Positions 1-10,284 of a stretch of 64,000 nt of DNA are shown piece after piece. This stretch comes from Brachybacterium saurashtrense (lineage in GTDB: Bacteria > Actinomycetota > Actinomycetes > Actinomycetales > Dermabacteraceae): contig NZ_CP031356.1 in the NCBI RefSeq assembly GCF_003355475.1, forward strand, positions 1,302,001 to 1,366,000, written 5' to 3'. Position 1 is the first letter of the stretch; every line of letters starts with the position of its first letter. The notes below the pieces were generated by a model, which saw only the letters and a list, made by a program, of their open reading frames with translations, was not told where the DNA came from and made no database searches. The position numbers and the translations under genes are program-made.

Positions 1-450
1 CTGCTCTCGGCGCGCTCCTGGCGACCCCGCGCCCGTGACGTTCGGGTGACGCAGGCGCTCGAGGCGGTGGGGATGGCGGATCTCGCCGGCCGGCCCATCA
101 CCCGCATGTCCGGCGGGCAGCGGCGGCGGGTGATGATCGCCCGCGCCCTGGTGCGCTCCCCCGAGCTGCTGGTGCTCGACGAGCCGTTCTCCGGCGTGGA
201 CCTGCCCACCCAGGAGCTGATCGCGGGCCTGTTCCGCGAGCTCTCCGCCGCCGGCACCACCATCCTGGTGGTCCTGCACGAGACCGGCCCGCTCGCCGAG
301 GACATCCGGCGCGCCGTCGTGCTCGACCACGGCCGCATCGTCCACGACGGCGCCGAGGGCGAGCGTCCCCGCCTCGACCCCGGCCACGACCACCCCGAGG
401 ACTCCGCCCCGCGGGACGCCTGCCTCGGTCAGGAGATCCATCCCCTATGA
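1..450 (+). CDS. znuC: Metal (zinc-type) ABC transporter ATP-binding protein, 5' end cut off by window
   Basis: This is the C-terminal part (149 codons visible) of the ATPase that would power zinc or manganese import with the permease that follows. The frame is open to the window edge, so the start and Walker A lie outside. Visible are the ABC signature MSGGQRRR (codons 36-43), Walker B LLVLDEP (56-62) with a D-loop SGVD, and an H-loop histidine in VLHETGPL. Its stop overlaps the next start as ATGA, so the two are translationally coupled. The metal is inferred from the adjacent Zur regulator; a manganese transporter of the same family would look alike. Confidence 0.85.
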   Translation: MLSARSWRPRARDVRVTQALEAVGMADLAGRPITRMSGGQRRRVMIARALVRSPELLVLDEPFSGVDLPTQELIAGLFRELSAAGTTILVVLHETGPLAEDIRRAVVLDHGRIVHDGAEGERPRLDPGHDHPEDSAPRDACLGQEIHPL

Positions 451-1373
451 GCACGCCGCTGGACATCCTCACCTCCGATCTGCTGCGCTACCCGCTGCTG
501 ATCGCGGTGCTGATCGGGCTCACCGCCCCCGTCGTCGGCACCTACCTGGTGCAGAAGCGCCTCTCGCTGCTCGGCGACGGGCTGGGGCACGTGGCACTCA
601 CGGGCGTGGCCGCGGGCTGGCTGGTCGGTGCCTGGCTCTCCGTGACGCCGATGGACCTGCTGGCGATCCCCGGGGCGCTGGCCGCCTCCGTGATCGGGGC
701 GCTGCTCATCGAGTACGTGCGCGAGGTGAGCCACACCAGCCGTGACGTGGCCCTGGCGATCCTGTTCTACGGCGGCATCGCGGGCGGCGTGGTGATCATC
801 CAGCTCGCCGGCGGCACCTCCCAGAACCTCATGGCCTACCTGTTCGGCTCGCTCTCCACCGTCACCGGACCCGATGCCGCGATCTCCACCGTGCTGGCCG
901 TGGTGGTGCTGCTGATCGGCGTGGGGCTCTCGGGCCTGCTCGCCGCCGTCACGGCGGACGAGGAGTTCGCGCGCGCCTCGGGGCTCCCGGTGCGGACGGT
1001 GAACGTGCTGATCGCCGTGATGGCGGCGCTGACGGTCACGCTGTCGATGCGGATCGTGGGCGCGCTGATGGTCTCCGCGCTGATGATCGTGCCGGTCGCC
1101 GCGGCCCAGCACCTGGTGGTCGGGTTCGCCCGCACCATGCGCACGGCGATGGCGATCGCGGTGGTGTGCGCGCTGGGCGGACTGCTGCTCACCGTGTACG
1201 TGGACCTGCCGCCCGGCGGCGTGATCGTGCTGATGACGATCGGCGTCTACGTCCTGGGCCTGCTGGTGCGCGCGCTGCGCCCAGCCCGGCCCGTCCCCGC
1301 CGTGGGCGGGCCGGGGCCCGGCCGCACCCCCGCCCCGGCCGCGGGCACACGTGCGACGCCCCACGACGGATAG
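447..1373 (+). CDS. znuB: Metal ABC transporter permease (ZnuB/ABC-3 family)
   Basis: A 308-residue polytopic inner-membrane protein, rich in Leu/Val/Ala segments, that forms the translocation channel of a zinc-type ABC importer. Family features include an N-terminal membrane segment, the QKRLSLLGDGLGHVALTG stretch (about residues 33-50), and repeated helices to about residue 280. A Pro/Gly-rich cytoplasmic tail follows. It overlaps the ATPase gene by 4 bases and lies 32 bases before zur, so the three genes are probably one operon. No substrate-binding lipoprotein gene is in the window; it may lie upstream. Zinc is inferred from the linked Zur. Confidence 0.9.
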   Translation: MSTPLDILTSDLLRYPLLIAVLIGLTAPVVGTYLVQKRLSLLGDGLGHVALTGVAAGWLVGAWLSVTPMDLLAIPGALAASVIGALLIEYVREVSHTSRDVALAILFYGGIAGGVVIIQLAGGTSQNLMAYLFGSLSTVTGPDAAISTVLAVVVLLIGVGLSGLLAAVTADEEFARASGLPVRTVNVLIAVMAALTVTLSMRIVGALMVSALMIVPVAAAQHLVVGFARTMRTAMAIAVVCALGGLLLTVYVDLPPGGVIVLMTIGVYVLGLLVRALRPARPVPAVGGPGPGRTPAPAAGTRATPHDG

Positions 1374-1405
1374 AAGTCCCGCTCCCCCTGGGGGAGAATG
1401 AGCTC

Positions 1406-1858
1406 ATGCAACGGAACACCCGCCAGCGCGCCGCGATCCTCGAGACGCTCTCCCGGCAGGACGACTTCCGCAGCGCCCAGCAGATCCACGAGCAGATGCG
1501 GGCCGACGGCGAGACCGTGGGCCTGGCCACCGTGTACCGCAACCTCCAGGCGCTGTCGCGCTCCGGCCGTCTGGACGTGCTCGTGGCCGGCGACGGCGAA
1601 TCGCTGTACCGGCAGTGCGAGGACACCGGACACCATCACCACCTGGTGTGCCGGCAGTGCGGCCGCACCGTCGAGTTCCTCGCCCCCCGCCTGGAGGCGT
1701 CGATGACCGCGATCGCGCACGAGCACGGCTTCACCGACGTGGACCACACCCTCGAGGTGTTCGGGCTGTGCGAGAACCATGACGCCTCCGGCACCGCGGA
1801 CGACGAGGACGGGCCCGCACCGCACGAGGACGGAGCGGGCGGGGCCGAGACCCGATGA
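1406..1858 (+). CDS. zur: Fur-family transcriptional regulator, probable zinc uptake regulator
   Basis: A 150-residue Fur-family repressor. The winged helix (about 1-60, with TVYRNLQAL as recognition region) precedes a metal-binding dimerisation domain with HHHH at 76-79 and CRQC at 82-85. The ATG at 1406 is chosen because GGGGGAG precedes it and the family begins near this point. The second structural Cys pair usually seen in Zur (CxxC) is here C122-E-N-H125, so one ligand may be His or the site may be altered. The acidic tail is longer than usual. The gene follows znuB directly, suggesting it controls this transporter and itself. Its stop overlaps the next start (ATGA). Confidence 0.87.
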   Translation: MQRNTRQRAAILETLSRQDDFRSAQQIHEQMRADGETVGLATVYRNLQALSRSGRLDVLVAGDGESLYRQCEDTGHHHHLVCRQCGRTVEFLAPRLEASMTAIAHEHGFTDVDHTLEVFGLCENHDASGTADDEDGPAPHEDGAGGAETR

Positions 1859-2469
1859 TGCAGTGGGTCCAGGAGCTGCCGCTGGTGCCGGCGGTGGCGT
1901 TCCTGTACGTGGTGATCTGGTGCCGCGCGGGCGCGACGTACCTGGTGGGTCGCGGGGCGCGCCGCGCCGCGAACCGCGGCCGCGTCGCCGCGTTCCTCAC
2001 CTCCCCCGGGGTGTCCCGTGCCACCGCCCTGATCCACCGCTGGGGCGCTCCGGTGGTGGCGCTGAGCTTCCTCACCGTCGGCTTCCAGACCGCGGCGAAC
2101 GCGGCGGCCGGCCTCACCGGGATGCCGGCGCGCCGCTACCTGCCGGCGCTCGCCGTGGGCGGCCTGGCCTGGGCCGTCATCTACGCCACGGTGGGTCTGG
2201 TGGCCGTCGGCGCCTGGTTCGAGCTGTTCCTGATCTCGCCGTGGGGCGCGGTGGCGGTGCTCGCCCTGGTGGTGGTGCTGGTCGCGGTGATCCTGCGGCA
2301 TCGACGCCGCACCGGCGGGATCGGCGCCGCCGCCCGGGCCCTGGAGCTCGAGGCGCAGGCGGAGGACCCCGCGGCCTCCCCCGCCGCGCTGCCCGAGCCC
2401 TCCGCCTCGAGCGGGGACCGCGCGGCGGCCCCGCGCCCTGGCTCGCCGACCCCGGGCGCGCAGGACTAG
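1855..2469 (+). CDS. DedA-like small integral membrane protein
   Basis: A 204-residue protein with four or so hydrophobic segments (about 8-25, 60-85, 95-125, 125-145) and a charged, Pro/Ala-rich tail. The stretch around residues 58-90 ([17 protein letters not shown] then AAAGLTGMP) resembles the core of DedA/VTT-domain proteins, implicated in lipid flipping and membrane homeostasis. The usual R-x-x-P-x-x-R of that core is replaced by S-F-L-T-V-G-F, so transport ability is doubtful and the assignment is moderate. It is coupled to zur by an ATGA overlap. Its stop overlaps the stop of the convergent uppS gene by two bases. Confidence 0.6.
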   Translation: MMQWVQELPLVPAVAFLYVVIWCRAGATYLVGRGARRAANRGRVAAFLTSPGVSRATALIHRWGAPVVALSFLTVGFQTAANAAAGLTGMPARRYLPALAVGGLAWAVIYATVGLVAVGAWFELFLISPWGAVAVLALVVVLVAVILRHRRRTGGIGAAARALELEAQAEDPAASPAALPEPSASSGDRAAAPRPGSPTPGAQD

Positions 2470-3266
2470 GCGCCCTCCCCGGGGGCGTCGATCGCGCCGC
2501 CGTAGCGGCGATCCCGGCGGGCGTACTCCGTGATCGCCCGCCACAGCACCCGACGGTCCACGTCCGGCCACAGCTCCTCGACGAACACCAGCTCCGCGTA
2601 CGCGGCCTGCCAGAGCAGGAAGTTCGAGGTGCGCTGCTCGCCGCTGGTGCGCAGGAAGAGGTCCACATCGGGCATGTCGGGGTCGTTCAGATGGCGGGCG
2701 AAGCTCTTCAGCGTGATGCCCCGACCGCTGAGCCGCCCGGCCCGGGCCTGCTCGGCGATCTCCCGCGCGGCGTCGACGATCTCCGCACGGCCGCCGTGGT
2801 TCACGCACATGTACAGGGTCATGCGGGTGTTGTCGCGGGTGAGCTCCTCCGCCTCGCGCAGCTCCTTGATGACGCTGCCCCACAGCCGCTGCTCCCGGCC
2901 GATCCACACGATCCGCACTCCCCAGGAGTGCAGGGTGTCCCGCTGTCGTCGCAGCACCGAGCGGGAGAACCCCATCAGGAAGCGCACCTCCTCCGGGGAG
3001 CGCTTCCAGTTCTCGGTGGAGAAGGCGTAGGCGGAGAGGTGGGTGACGCCGATCTGCAGAGCCCCGGCCACCACGTCCAGCAGCGCCGCCTCCCCCGCCT
3101 CGTGCCCTGCGGTGCGGGGCAGGCCCTGGCGGTTCGCCCAGCGGCCGTTGCCGTCCATCACCACGGCGACGTGCCCGGGAATGGTGGGGGCGGGCAGCTG
3201 CGGCGGCCGGGCACCGCTGGGGTGCGCGAACGGCTCCTGGTACCCGTGGCGAGCGGCACCGGTCAT
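2466..3266 (-). CDS. uppS: Isoprenyl (undecaprenyl/decaprenyl) diphosphate synthase
   Basis: A 266-residue cis-prenyltransferase that condenses isopentenyl diphosphates into the long polyprenyl carrier for peptidoglycan and cell-wall glycans. It shows MDGNGRWA (37-44, with the metal/diphosphate-binding Asp), [10 protein letters not shown], and the C-terminal signature [16 protein letters not shown] followed by ELWPD. The ATG start has AGGAGG just upstream. It lies 64 bases downstream of recO on the same strand, a pairing common in actinobacteria, and converges on the DedA-like gene with overlapping stops. Product chain length cannot be read from the sequence. Confidence 0.95.
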   Translation of the reverse strand: MTGAARHGYQEPFAHPSGARPPQLPAPTIPGHVAVVMDGNGRWANRQGLPRTAGHEAGEAALLDVVAGALQIGVTHLSAYAFSTENWKRSPEEVRFLMGFSRSVLRRQRDTLHSWGVRIVWIGREQRLWGSVIKELREAEELTRDNTRMTLYMCVNHGGRAEIVDAAREIAEQARAGRLSGRGITLKSFARHLNDPDMPDVDLFLRTSGEQRTSNFLLWQAAYAELVFVEELWPDVDRRVLWRAITEYARRDRRYGGAIDAPGEGA

Positions 3267-3330
3267 GGGGACCTCCTGGGTGAGGGACGGGATGGGGCGG
3301 GGTCGGGGCGGAGCGGGCGGCGAGAGCCCG

Positions 3331-4065
3331 TCACCGCTCCACGTAGTGCAGCGAGCGCACGGAGCGCTCCAGGTGCCAGGTGACGGTGTCGGTGATCAGG
3401 CGCCCGGCCTCCTGCGCCACGGTGTCGTCCGCCTCCAGCGCATTCTCCCAGTCCCCGGCGAGCAGGAAGATCATGTGCTCGAGCGCGGCCTGGCGCACGG
3501 CGATCGCGCCGGGCCGACGGCACGGCGTGCACACGAGCCCGCCCGCCCGGATGTCGAGGGCGTGGTGGGGGCCCTCGGCACCGCAGGAGGCGCACACCCG
3601 CAGCTCGGGCGCCCAGCCGGAGATCGCGAGCGTGCGCAGCAGGAACGAGTCCAGCACCAGCGGGGGCGGTATCCGGCCCTCGGCCATCGCGCGAAGAGCA
3701 CCCACCAGCATGAGGAACCCGCGCTGATTGGGGTCCACGAACTCGTCGGTGAGGCGGTCGGTGGTCTCCAGCATCGCGCTGGCCGCGGTGAAGCGGCCGT
3801 AGTCGGCGCTGATCCCCACGGCGAAGGCCTCGATCGTCACCACCTGGGTGACGGTGTGGAGGTTCCTGCCGGCGTGCAGCTGCACGTCCACCAGGGTGAA
3901 GGGCTCCAGGCGGGCCCCGAAGCGGCTGCCGGTGCGGCGCACGCCCTTGGCGACAGCGCGCACCTTGCCGTGACGGCGGGTGAGCAGCGTGATGATGCGA
4001 TCGGCCTCCCCCAGCGGGTGGGTGCGCAGGACGATCGCGTCGTCGCGGTAGAGCTTCTGCTGCAT
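3331..4065 (-). CDS. recO: DNA repair protein RecO
   Basis: A 244-residue RecF-pathway mediator that helps load RecA on single-stranded DNA and anneals strands. The N-terminal OB-fold has the family-typical opening ([17 protein letters not shown]). A helical C-terminal domain carries a four-Cys zinc site: C158 and C161, then C179 and C182. The ATG at 4065 has no obvious Shine-Dalgarno, but a TAGTCT box (4075-4080) ends nine bases upstream, suggesting a leaderless mRNA. uppS follows on the same strand. Confidence 0.94.
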   Translation of the reverse strand: MQQKLYRDDAIVLRTHPLGEADRIITLLTRRHGKVRAVAKGVRRTGSRFGARLEPFTLVDVQLHAGRNLHTVTQVVTIEAFAVGISADYGRFTAASAMLETTDRLTDEFVDPNQRGFLMLVGALRAMAEGRIPPPLVLDSFLLRTLAISGWAPELRVCASCGAEGPHHALDIRAGGLVCTPCRRPGAIAVRQAALEHMIFLLAGDWENALEADDTVAQEAGRLITDTVTWHLERSVRSLHYVER

Positions 4066-4250
4066 GATGCGTCGAGACTACGCCGCGACCGGGGCCGGAC
4101 CGTGCAGGCGAACACCCTCCCGGTGGGGGCGTCGCTCACTCCTCGCACACCCCACCGGGCGGTCGGCGATCACGCGCGGCGGCACCGCAGCAGGCATGAT
4201 GGCGCTGTCCGGCGGGGTCCGCCCCGCACCGAGAACCGGGAGGGGACACC

Positions 4251-4964
4251 ATGGGGATCTTCCGCATGCTGCGCCGCGACGACACGGCGAGGACCACCGC
4301 GCGGCGCGCGATGGCGGAGGCCCGCAGCGGCGAGGCGACCGAGGGCGGGGCCGTGCAGCGCCTCATCGCCGCGATCCGCGACATCGGCCTGGACGGACGG
4401 CTCACCTATGCCTCGGCGGCGGAGGTCGCCCGGAAGGCCCAGCGCGGACGCGCCCGCACGCGGCCCGAGAAGGCGGTGCGGCGCCTCATCCGCTCCCACC
4501 GCCGCGGGGTGACCGCCGGCGGCTTCCTCACCGGGCTCGGCGGGGTGGTCACGCTGCCCGTGCTGCTGCCCACGAACGTGATGGAGTTCTACGTCCAGGC
4601 CACGCGCATGGTGGGCGCGATCGCCGTGGTGCGCGGCTACGACCTCGACGATCAGGAGATCCGCGTGCGGGTGCTCGCGGCGCTGCTCGCCGAGGAGTCC
4701 GAGCAGGTGCTGGGCGGCATCGGGCTCGGCCCGGTGGCGGGCGCGACCGGGCGCGGGGTGACCGGCCGCTTCACGGGCCCGCCCACCTCGGCCGTGGTCT
4801 CCGCGGTGGGCGGCCGGATGCTGAAGCGGTTCGGGCTGCGTTCGGCGCGGCTGTTCGGCAAGGCGATCCCGGGCCTCGGCGGCGTGCTCGGAGCGCTCTC
4901 GGACCGCAAGCAGCTCGCGAGGATCGCGCAGACCGCGCGGCAGAGCTTCCCACCGCTCGTCTGA
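4251..4964 (+). CDS. EcsC-family-like protein
   Basis: A 237-residue protein of uncertain role. A basic N-terminal region is followed by a Gly-rich hydrophobic stretch (about 84-110, TAGGFLTGLGGVVTLPVLLP), an amphipathic helical segment, and a second Gly-rich stretch near 190-210. This pattern resembles the EcsC family, named after a Bacillus membrane-associated protein next to an ABC transporter. No transporter is linked here. GGGAGGGG precedes the ATG. It converges on a LysR gene with only four bases between stops. The family call rests on remembered pattern similarity, and the molecular function is unknown. Confidence 0.55.
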   Translation: MGIFRMLRRDDTARTTARRAMAEARSGEATEGGAVQRLIAAIRDIGLDGRLTYASAAEVARKAQRGRARTRPEKAVRRLIRSHRRGVTAGGFLTGLGGVVTLPVLLPTNVMEFYVQATRMVGAIAVVRGYDLDDQEIRVRVLAALLAEESEQVLGGIGLGPVAGATGRGVTGRFTGPPTSAVVSAVGGRMLKRFGLRSARLFGKAIPGLGGVLGALSDRKQLARIAQTARQSFPPLV

Positions 4965-4968
4965 GGGC

Positions 4969-5895
4969 TCAGGCGGGCAGGCGCGGGAGACCCTCGAGAG
5001 CGCTGAGCTCCTGGGCGGCGGCGCGCAGCGCGGCACGGAAGGCGAGCAGCGAGGGATGTCGTGCGGCGCCCGCCCGCGCCGCGGTGTACAGGGAGCGATG
5101 CGGGTCCCCCGGCGGGCGCCTCACCCGGGTGCCGCCGAGATGTTCCGCGGCGATGATCCCCGGCACGAAGGCCACCGCGTGGCCGGTGCGCACCAGGTGC
5201 ACCTGCAGCAGCGGATCCGGGGTGGTGAAGCGCACCCGCGGCTCGATCCCCGCCTGGCGCAGGTAGGTGCGGGCCCAGAGGCCGGTGCGACTGCCCGCCG
5301 GGTCCAGAGCCCAGGGCGCCTCGGCGAGCTCTGCGAGGCGACCCGGGGCCGACCACGGGCCGACGTCCGGCAGCACCAGCAGCAGCGGATCGCGCAGCAC
5401 CTCCTCGCGATCGGTGCCTCGGCGCACCACCTGCTGCCCGCCGGGGTAGTCCTCGCCGAGGATCACGTCGTAGCGGTGGGCGAGCAGCCCCTCGTAGGCG
5501 GGCTCCACCTCCTGCTGGGCCATCTCCAGCTGCAGATCCGGGGACCGCTGGGCGAGCACGGCCACCGTCGCGGGCGCCAGCGCGATCATCGGGGTCTGGA
5601 AGGACGCCACGCGCAGCAGCCCGCCCGCCTCACCGCTGGCCGCGGCGAGCTCCGCCTGGGCGGTCTCGAGCAGGCTGAGCACCTCCCCGGCGCGCCGGGC
5701 CAGCTGCACGCCGGCATCCGTGAGCACCACCCGCCGCCCCACCTGGCGCAGCAGCGAGACCTTCGTCTCCCGTTCCAGCTGGGAGAGCTGCTGCGAGACC
5801 GCCGAAGGCGACATCGAGTGCGCGCTCGCCACCGCTGACATCGTCTCCAACCTGCGCAGTTCGTGCAGCAGGAACAGTCGGTGCAGGTTCAGCAT
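4969..5895 (-). CDS. LysR-family transcriptional regulator, divergent from exporter gene
   Basis: A 308-residue LTTR: an N-terminal winged helix-turn-helix (about 1-62, with SMSPSAVSQQLSQLERE as recognition region) and a periplasmic-binding-like effector domain. The start at 5895 has GGTGG upstream; an in-frame ATG at 5913 is the alternative. It is divergently transcribed from the RhtA-type exporter at 5986. The 90-base gap holds two inverted repeats, so by the usual LTTR arrangement it probably regulates that exporter and itself. The effector, perhaps an amino acid, is a guess. Confidence 0.88.
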   Translation of the reverse strand: MLNLHRLFLLHELRRLETMSAVASAHSMSPSAVSQQLSQLERETKVSLLRQVGRRVVLTDAGVQLARRAGEVLSLLETAQAELAAASGEAGGLLRVASFQTPMIALAPATVAVLAQRSPDLQLEMAQQEVEPAYEGLLAHRYDVILGEDYPGGQQVVRRGTDREEVLRDPLLLVLPDVGPWSAPGRLAELAEAPWALDPAGSRTGLWARTYLRQAGIEPRVRFTTPDPLLQVHLVRTGHAVAFVPGIIAAEHLGGTRVRRPPGDPHRSLYTAARAGAARHPSLLAFRAALRAAAQELSALEGLPRLPA

Positions 5896-5912
5896 CCGCA
5901 CCCCACCTTTCA

Positions 5913-5959
5913 TGAAGCTCTGCTTCACGATACAGGTCAGGAACATTCGCTGGACCTGT
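5913..5959. promoter_or_regulatory. Two inverted repeats in LysR/exporter intergenic region
   Basis: TGAAGC and GCTTCA (5913-5918 and 5922-5927) form a perfect 6-3-6 palindrome just ahead of the LysR start. ACAGGTC and GACCTGT (5932-5938 and 5953-5959) form a second repeat with 14 bases between. Two neighbouring dyads in a divergent LysR promoter fit recognition and activation sites. Binding is inferred from position only. Confidence 0.5.
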
Positions 5960-5985
5960 CGGGAACGGGGTTGCACAGTGGAGCC

Positions 5986-7032
5986 GTGACCGCTTCCTCG
6001 ACCTCCGCCCCGGCCCCCACCACCGCCTCCGCCGCGCCCGGCGGGAGCGGTGTGTCCGCGACCCCGGTGCTGTTCATCCTCGCCTCCTGCTTCTCCCTGC
6101 AGTTCGGCGCCGCGCTGGCCACCCAGCTGTTCCCCGCCATCGGCTCCTGGGGCACCACCGCGCTGCGCCTGGGGATCGCGGCGGTGGTGCTGCTGGTGCT
6201 GGTGCGGCCCCGTCTCCATCGCCTCGACCGCCGGCAGTGGCTCGCGGTGGCCGTGTTCGGGGTCGCGATCGGCGCGATGAACGGCAGCTTCTACGCCGCG
6301 ATCGACAGGATCCCGCTGGGCACCGCGGTGGCGATCGAGTTCCTCGGCCCGCTCACCGTCGCCGCGGTGCTCTCCACCCGGCGCTCCGATCTCCTGTGGG
6401 TGCTGCTGGCCCTGGCCGGGGTGGGGCTGTTCGGGGTGGAGTCCCTCACCGGCGCCGCCGCACTGGATCCGCTCGGCGTGCTGTTCGCCCTCGTGGCGGC
6501 GGTGTTCTGGGGGCTGTACGTGCTCGCGAGCGCCCGGGTGGGCCAGCTGGTCCCCGGGCAGGACGGGCTCGCCGTCGCGATGGCGATCGGTGCGCTCACG
6601 GTGCTGCCGCTCGGCGCACCGGGTGCGCTCGCCGGGCTGATGGATGCTCGTCTGCTCGCCCTCGCCGCCGGCACCGCGCTGCTGGCCTCGGTGCTGCCGT
6701 ACACGCTGGAGCTCTCGGCGCTGCGCCGGCTGCCGCGGCACGTCTTCGGGATCATGCTCAGCCTGGAGCCGGTGGTCGCGCTGCTGGCGGGCGTGGTGCT
6801 CATCGGGCAGAGCGCCACACCGTTGCGGATCGCGGCCGCGGTGCTGGTGGTGGTGGCGAGCGCCGGCGTCACCCTCACCGCCCGCTCCCGCCCGGAGCAC
6901 GAGCCGCAGCCGGTGGACGAGCTGCCCGGCTGGGACCTGCCCACACCCACCCATGCGACGCTCACCGGGGAGATGCCGGTGCTCACCGAGGACGATCTGC
7001 GCGAGGACGATCTGCGCGACGATCCGCACTAG
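5986..7032 (+). CDS. rhtA: EamA/DMT-family exporter, RhtA-like (threonine/homoserine efflux type)
   Basis: About 348 residues with ten predicted hydrophobic helices in two EamA halves (about 25-165 and 175-310). The opening FILASCFSLQFGAALATQLFP and the FLGPLTVA region match RhtA-like exporters of amino acids such as threonine and homoserine. The GTG at 5986 is chosen because GTGGAG precedes it and the first helix follows after a short Ser/Thr/Ala-rich tail. The acidic C-terminus contains a small repeat (EDDLREDDLRDD). A divergent LysR gene suggests inducible export. The true substrate is not determinable. Confidence 0.82.
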   Translation: MTASSTSAPAPTTASAAPGGSGVSATPVLFILASCFSLQFGAALATQLFPAIGSWGTTALRLGIAAVVLLVLVRPRLHRLDRRQWLAVAVFGVAIGAMNGSFYAAIDRIPLGTAVAIEFLGPLTVAAVLSTRRSDLLWVLLALAGVGLFGVESLTGAAALDPLGVLFALVAAVFWGLYVLASARVGQLVPGQDGLAVAMAIGALTVLPLGAPGALAGLMDARLLALAAGTALLASVLPYTLELSALRRLPRHVFGIMLSLEPVVALLAGVVLIGQSATPLRIAAAVLVVVASAGVTLTARSRPEHEPQPVDELPGWDLPTPTHATLTGEMPVLTEDDLREDDLRDDPH

Positions 7033-7036
7033 CGAC

Positions 7037-7120
7037 CACCGGTTCATCGACGATAAGTACCGGCGATCACCGGTTCATCGACGATAAGTACCAGAAAAGT
7101 GGAACGGATCGTCGATGAAC
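7037..7120. repeat. 25-base direct repeat plus inverted third half
   Basis: Two identical 25-base copies (7037-7061 and 7068-7092; core GTTCATCGACGATAAGTACC) have a 31-base period. A third, inverted partial copy GTCGATGAAC lies at 7111-7120; with flanking bases, 13 bases (ATCGTCGATGAAC) are complementary to the core. In RNA either direct copy could pair with the inverted one, giving two mutually exclusive hairpins. It sits between the convergent exporter and leuA genes. It is not coding and has no recognisable transposon ends. Confidence 0.75.
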
Positions 7121-7206
7121 GTAGCGGTGGTTCCGGTGGGTGCCGGTGCGTCCCCGCTCGGAGGAGCACATCGTGCGCCTGCCCCGCCCGAACAGGCGGT
7201 GGGCGT

Positions 7207-7249
7207 GCCGTGGCCCCGGCCCTGGACCATGCAGGACCGGGGCCACGGC
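7207..7249 (-). terminator. Probable terminator hairpin downstream of leuA
   Basis: A 13-bp perfect stem (GCCGTGGCCCCGG at 7207-7219 with its complement at 7237-7249) contains an inner CCTG/CAGG pairing, 21 bases beyond the leuA stop. No clear U-tract follows. It could also stop transcription coming from the opposite strand. Confidence 0.7.
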
Positions 7250-7269
7250 GGTCTCGGACCGGGGCCCGG

Positions 7270-9148
<1,879 letters not shown>

Positions 9149-9164
<16 letters not shown>

Positions 9165-9193
9165 CGGCGAAGCAGGAGCAGCGATCCACGCAC
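9149..9193 (-). CDS. leuL: leuA leader peptide (14 residues, four consecutive Leu)
   Basis: A GTG-initiated 14-codon frame, MRGSLLLLRRRDGS when GTG is read as Met, ends 70 bases before leuA. The run of four leucine codons (CTG CTC CTG CTT) is the hallmark of leucine attenuator peptides. A TACGGT box (9200-9205) ends six bases before the GTG, so the transcript would be leaderless and start with this peptide. Ribosome stalling at the Leu codons would alter downstream pairing that can hide the leuA ribosome-binding site. The peptide itself presumably has no other function. Confidence 0.72.
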
Positions 9194-9312
9194 GCCCTCA
9201 CCGTAGCACCGCCCCGTGGGCGGGACGGGCCTTCTCACGATGCGGGCGCAGCGTCCGCGGCACCGGTGCGGCGCGTCCCGGCATGCTCGCCGCCGCCGGG
9301 CCCGCGCCGTGC

Positions 9313-10284
9313 TCAGAAGCCGAGGCGCCCGAGCTGCTTGGGATCGCGCTGCCAGTCCTTGGCGACCTTGATCCGCAGGTCGAGGTGGACCTTGCGGCCC
9401 AGCAGGGCGTTGATCTCGGTGCGGGCGCGGCTGCCCACCTCCTTCAGCCGCGCGCCGCCGCGGCCGATGATGATGCCCTTCTGGCTGTCCCGCTCCACGA
9501 ACAGCGTGGCCCGCACCACCAGGCGTCCGGCGCCGGGGGCGACCTCGGCGAAGGGGTCGCCGTCCGGGTCCGTCTCCACCACCTCCTCGACCACCACCGC
9601 GATGGAGTGCGGCAGCTCGTCGCGCACGCCCTCCAGCGCCGCCTCGCGGATCAGCTCAGAGATCCTGTCGTCGCGGGACTCCTCGGTGAGCTGGTCGTCG
9701 GGGTACAGCTGCGGGCCCTCGGGCAGGCGGGAGGCGATCACGTCGGTGAGCACGTCCACCTGCTCGCCCTTCCTCGCCGAGATCGGGACGATCTCGTCGA
9801 AGTCCATCAGCTGGTCCACGGCCATGAGGTGCTCGGCCAGCGCCTCCCGACCCACCAGGTCGATCTTGGTGACCACGGCGACCACCGCGGGGCCGCGCCG
9901 CCCGCCGCGCATCTCGACCAGGTCCTCGGCGATGAAGCGGTCCCCCGGGCCGAGCTTCTGATCGGCGGGCAGGCAGAAGCCCACCACGTCCACCTCGCCG
10001 AGGGTCTCGCGCACGAGGTCGTTGAGGCGCTCGCCCAGCAGCGTGCGGGGACGGTGCACGCCGGGGGTGTCCACCAGCACGATCTGCGCGTCCTCGCGGG
10101 TGACGATGCCGCGGATGGCACGTCGGGTGGTCTGCGGCTTGGTGGAGGTGATGGCGACCTTCTCCCCCACCAGGGCATTGGTGAGCGTCGACTTGCCCAC
10201 GTTGGGGCGACCCACCAGGGCCACGAAGCCCGAGCGGTGCGGGGTCTCTGCGGCCTTCCGGCCCTGATCCTGCTCAGCGGTCAT
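9313..10284 (-). CDS. era: GTPase Era
   Basis: A 323-residue essential GTPase for 16S rRNA maturation and 30S assembly. The G domain has GRPNVGKST (G1, about 26-34), the switch region with TTRRAIRG, DTPGVHRPR (G3) and TKID (G4). A C-terminal KH domain contains the GRGGARLKEVGSRAR loop that contacts the 3' end of 16S rRNA. The start overlaps the end of the CNNM/CBS gene by 11 bases, giving coupled expression in the ybeY-CNNM-era series usual for actinobacteria. The Ala/Gln-rich N-terminal extension is short. Confidence 0.96.
   Translation of the reverse strand: MTAEQDQGRKAAETPHRSGFVALVGRPNVGKSTLTNALVGEKVAITSTKPQTTRRAIRGIVTREDAQIVLVDTPGVHRPRTLLGERLNDLVRETLGEVDVVGFCLPADQKLGPGDRFIAEDLVEMRGGRRGPAVVAVVTKIDLVGREALAEHLMAVDQLMDFDEIVPISARKGEQVDVLTDVIASRLPEGPQLYPDDQLTEESRDDRISELIREAALEGVRDELPHSIAVVVEEVVETDPDGDPFAEVAPGAGRLVVRATLFVERDSQKGIIIGRGGARLKEVGSRARTEINALLGRKVHLDLRIKVAKDWQRDPKQLGRLGF

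Noticed and set aside
7037-7120. Insertion-sequence end or CRISPR remnant
   Set aside because: No transposase fragment, no target duplication and only two direct copies with a six-base spacer.
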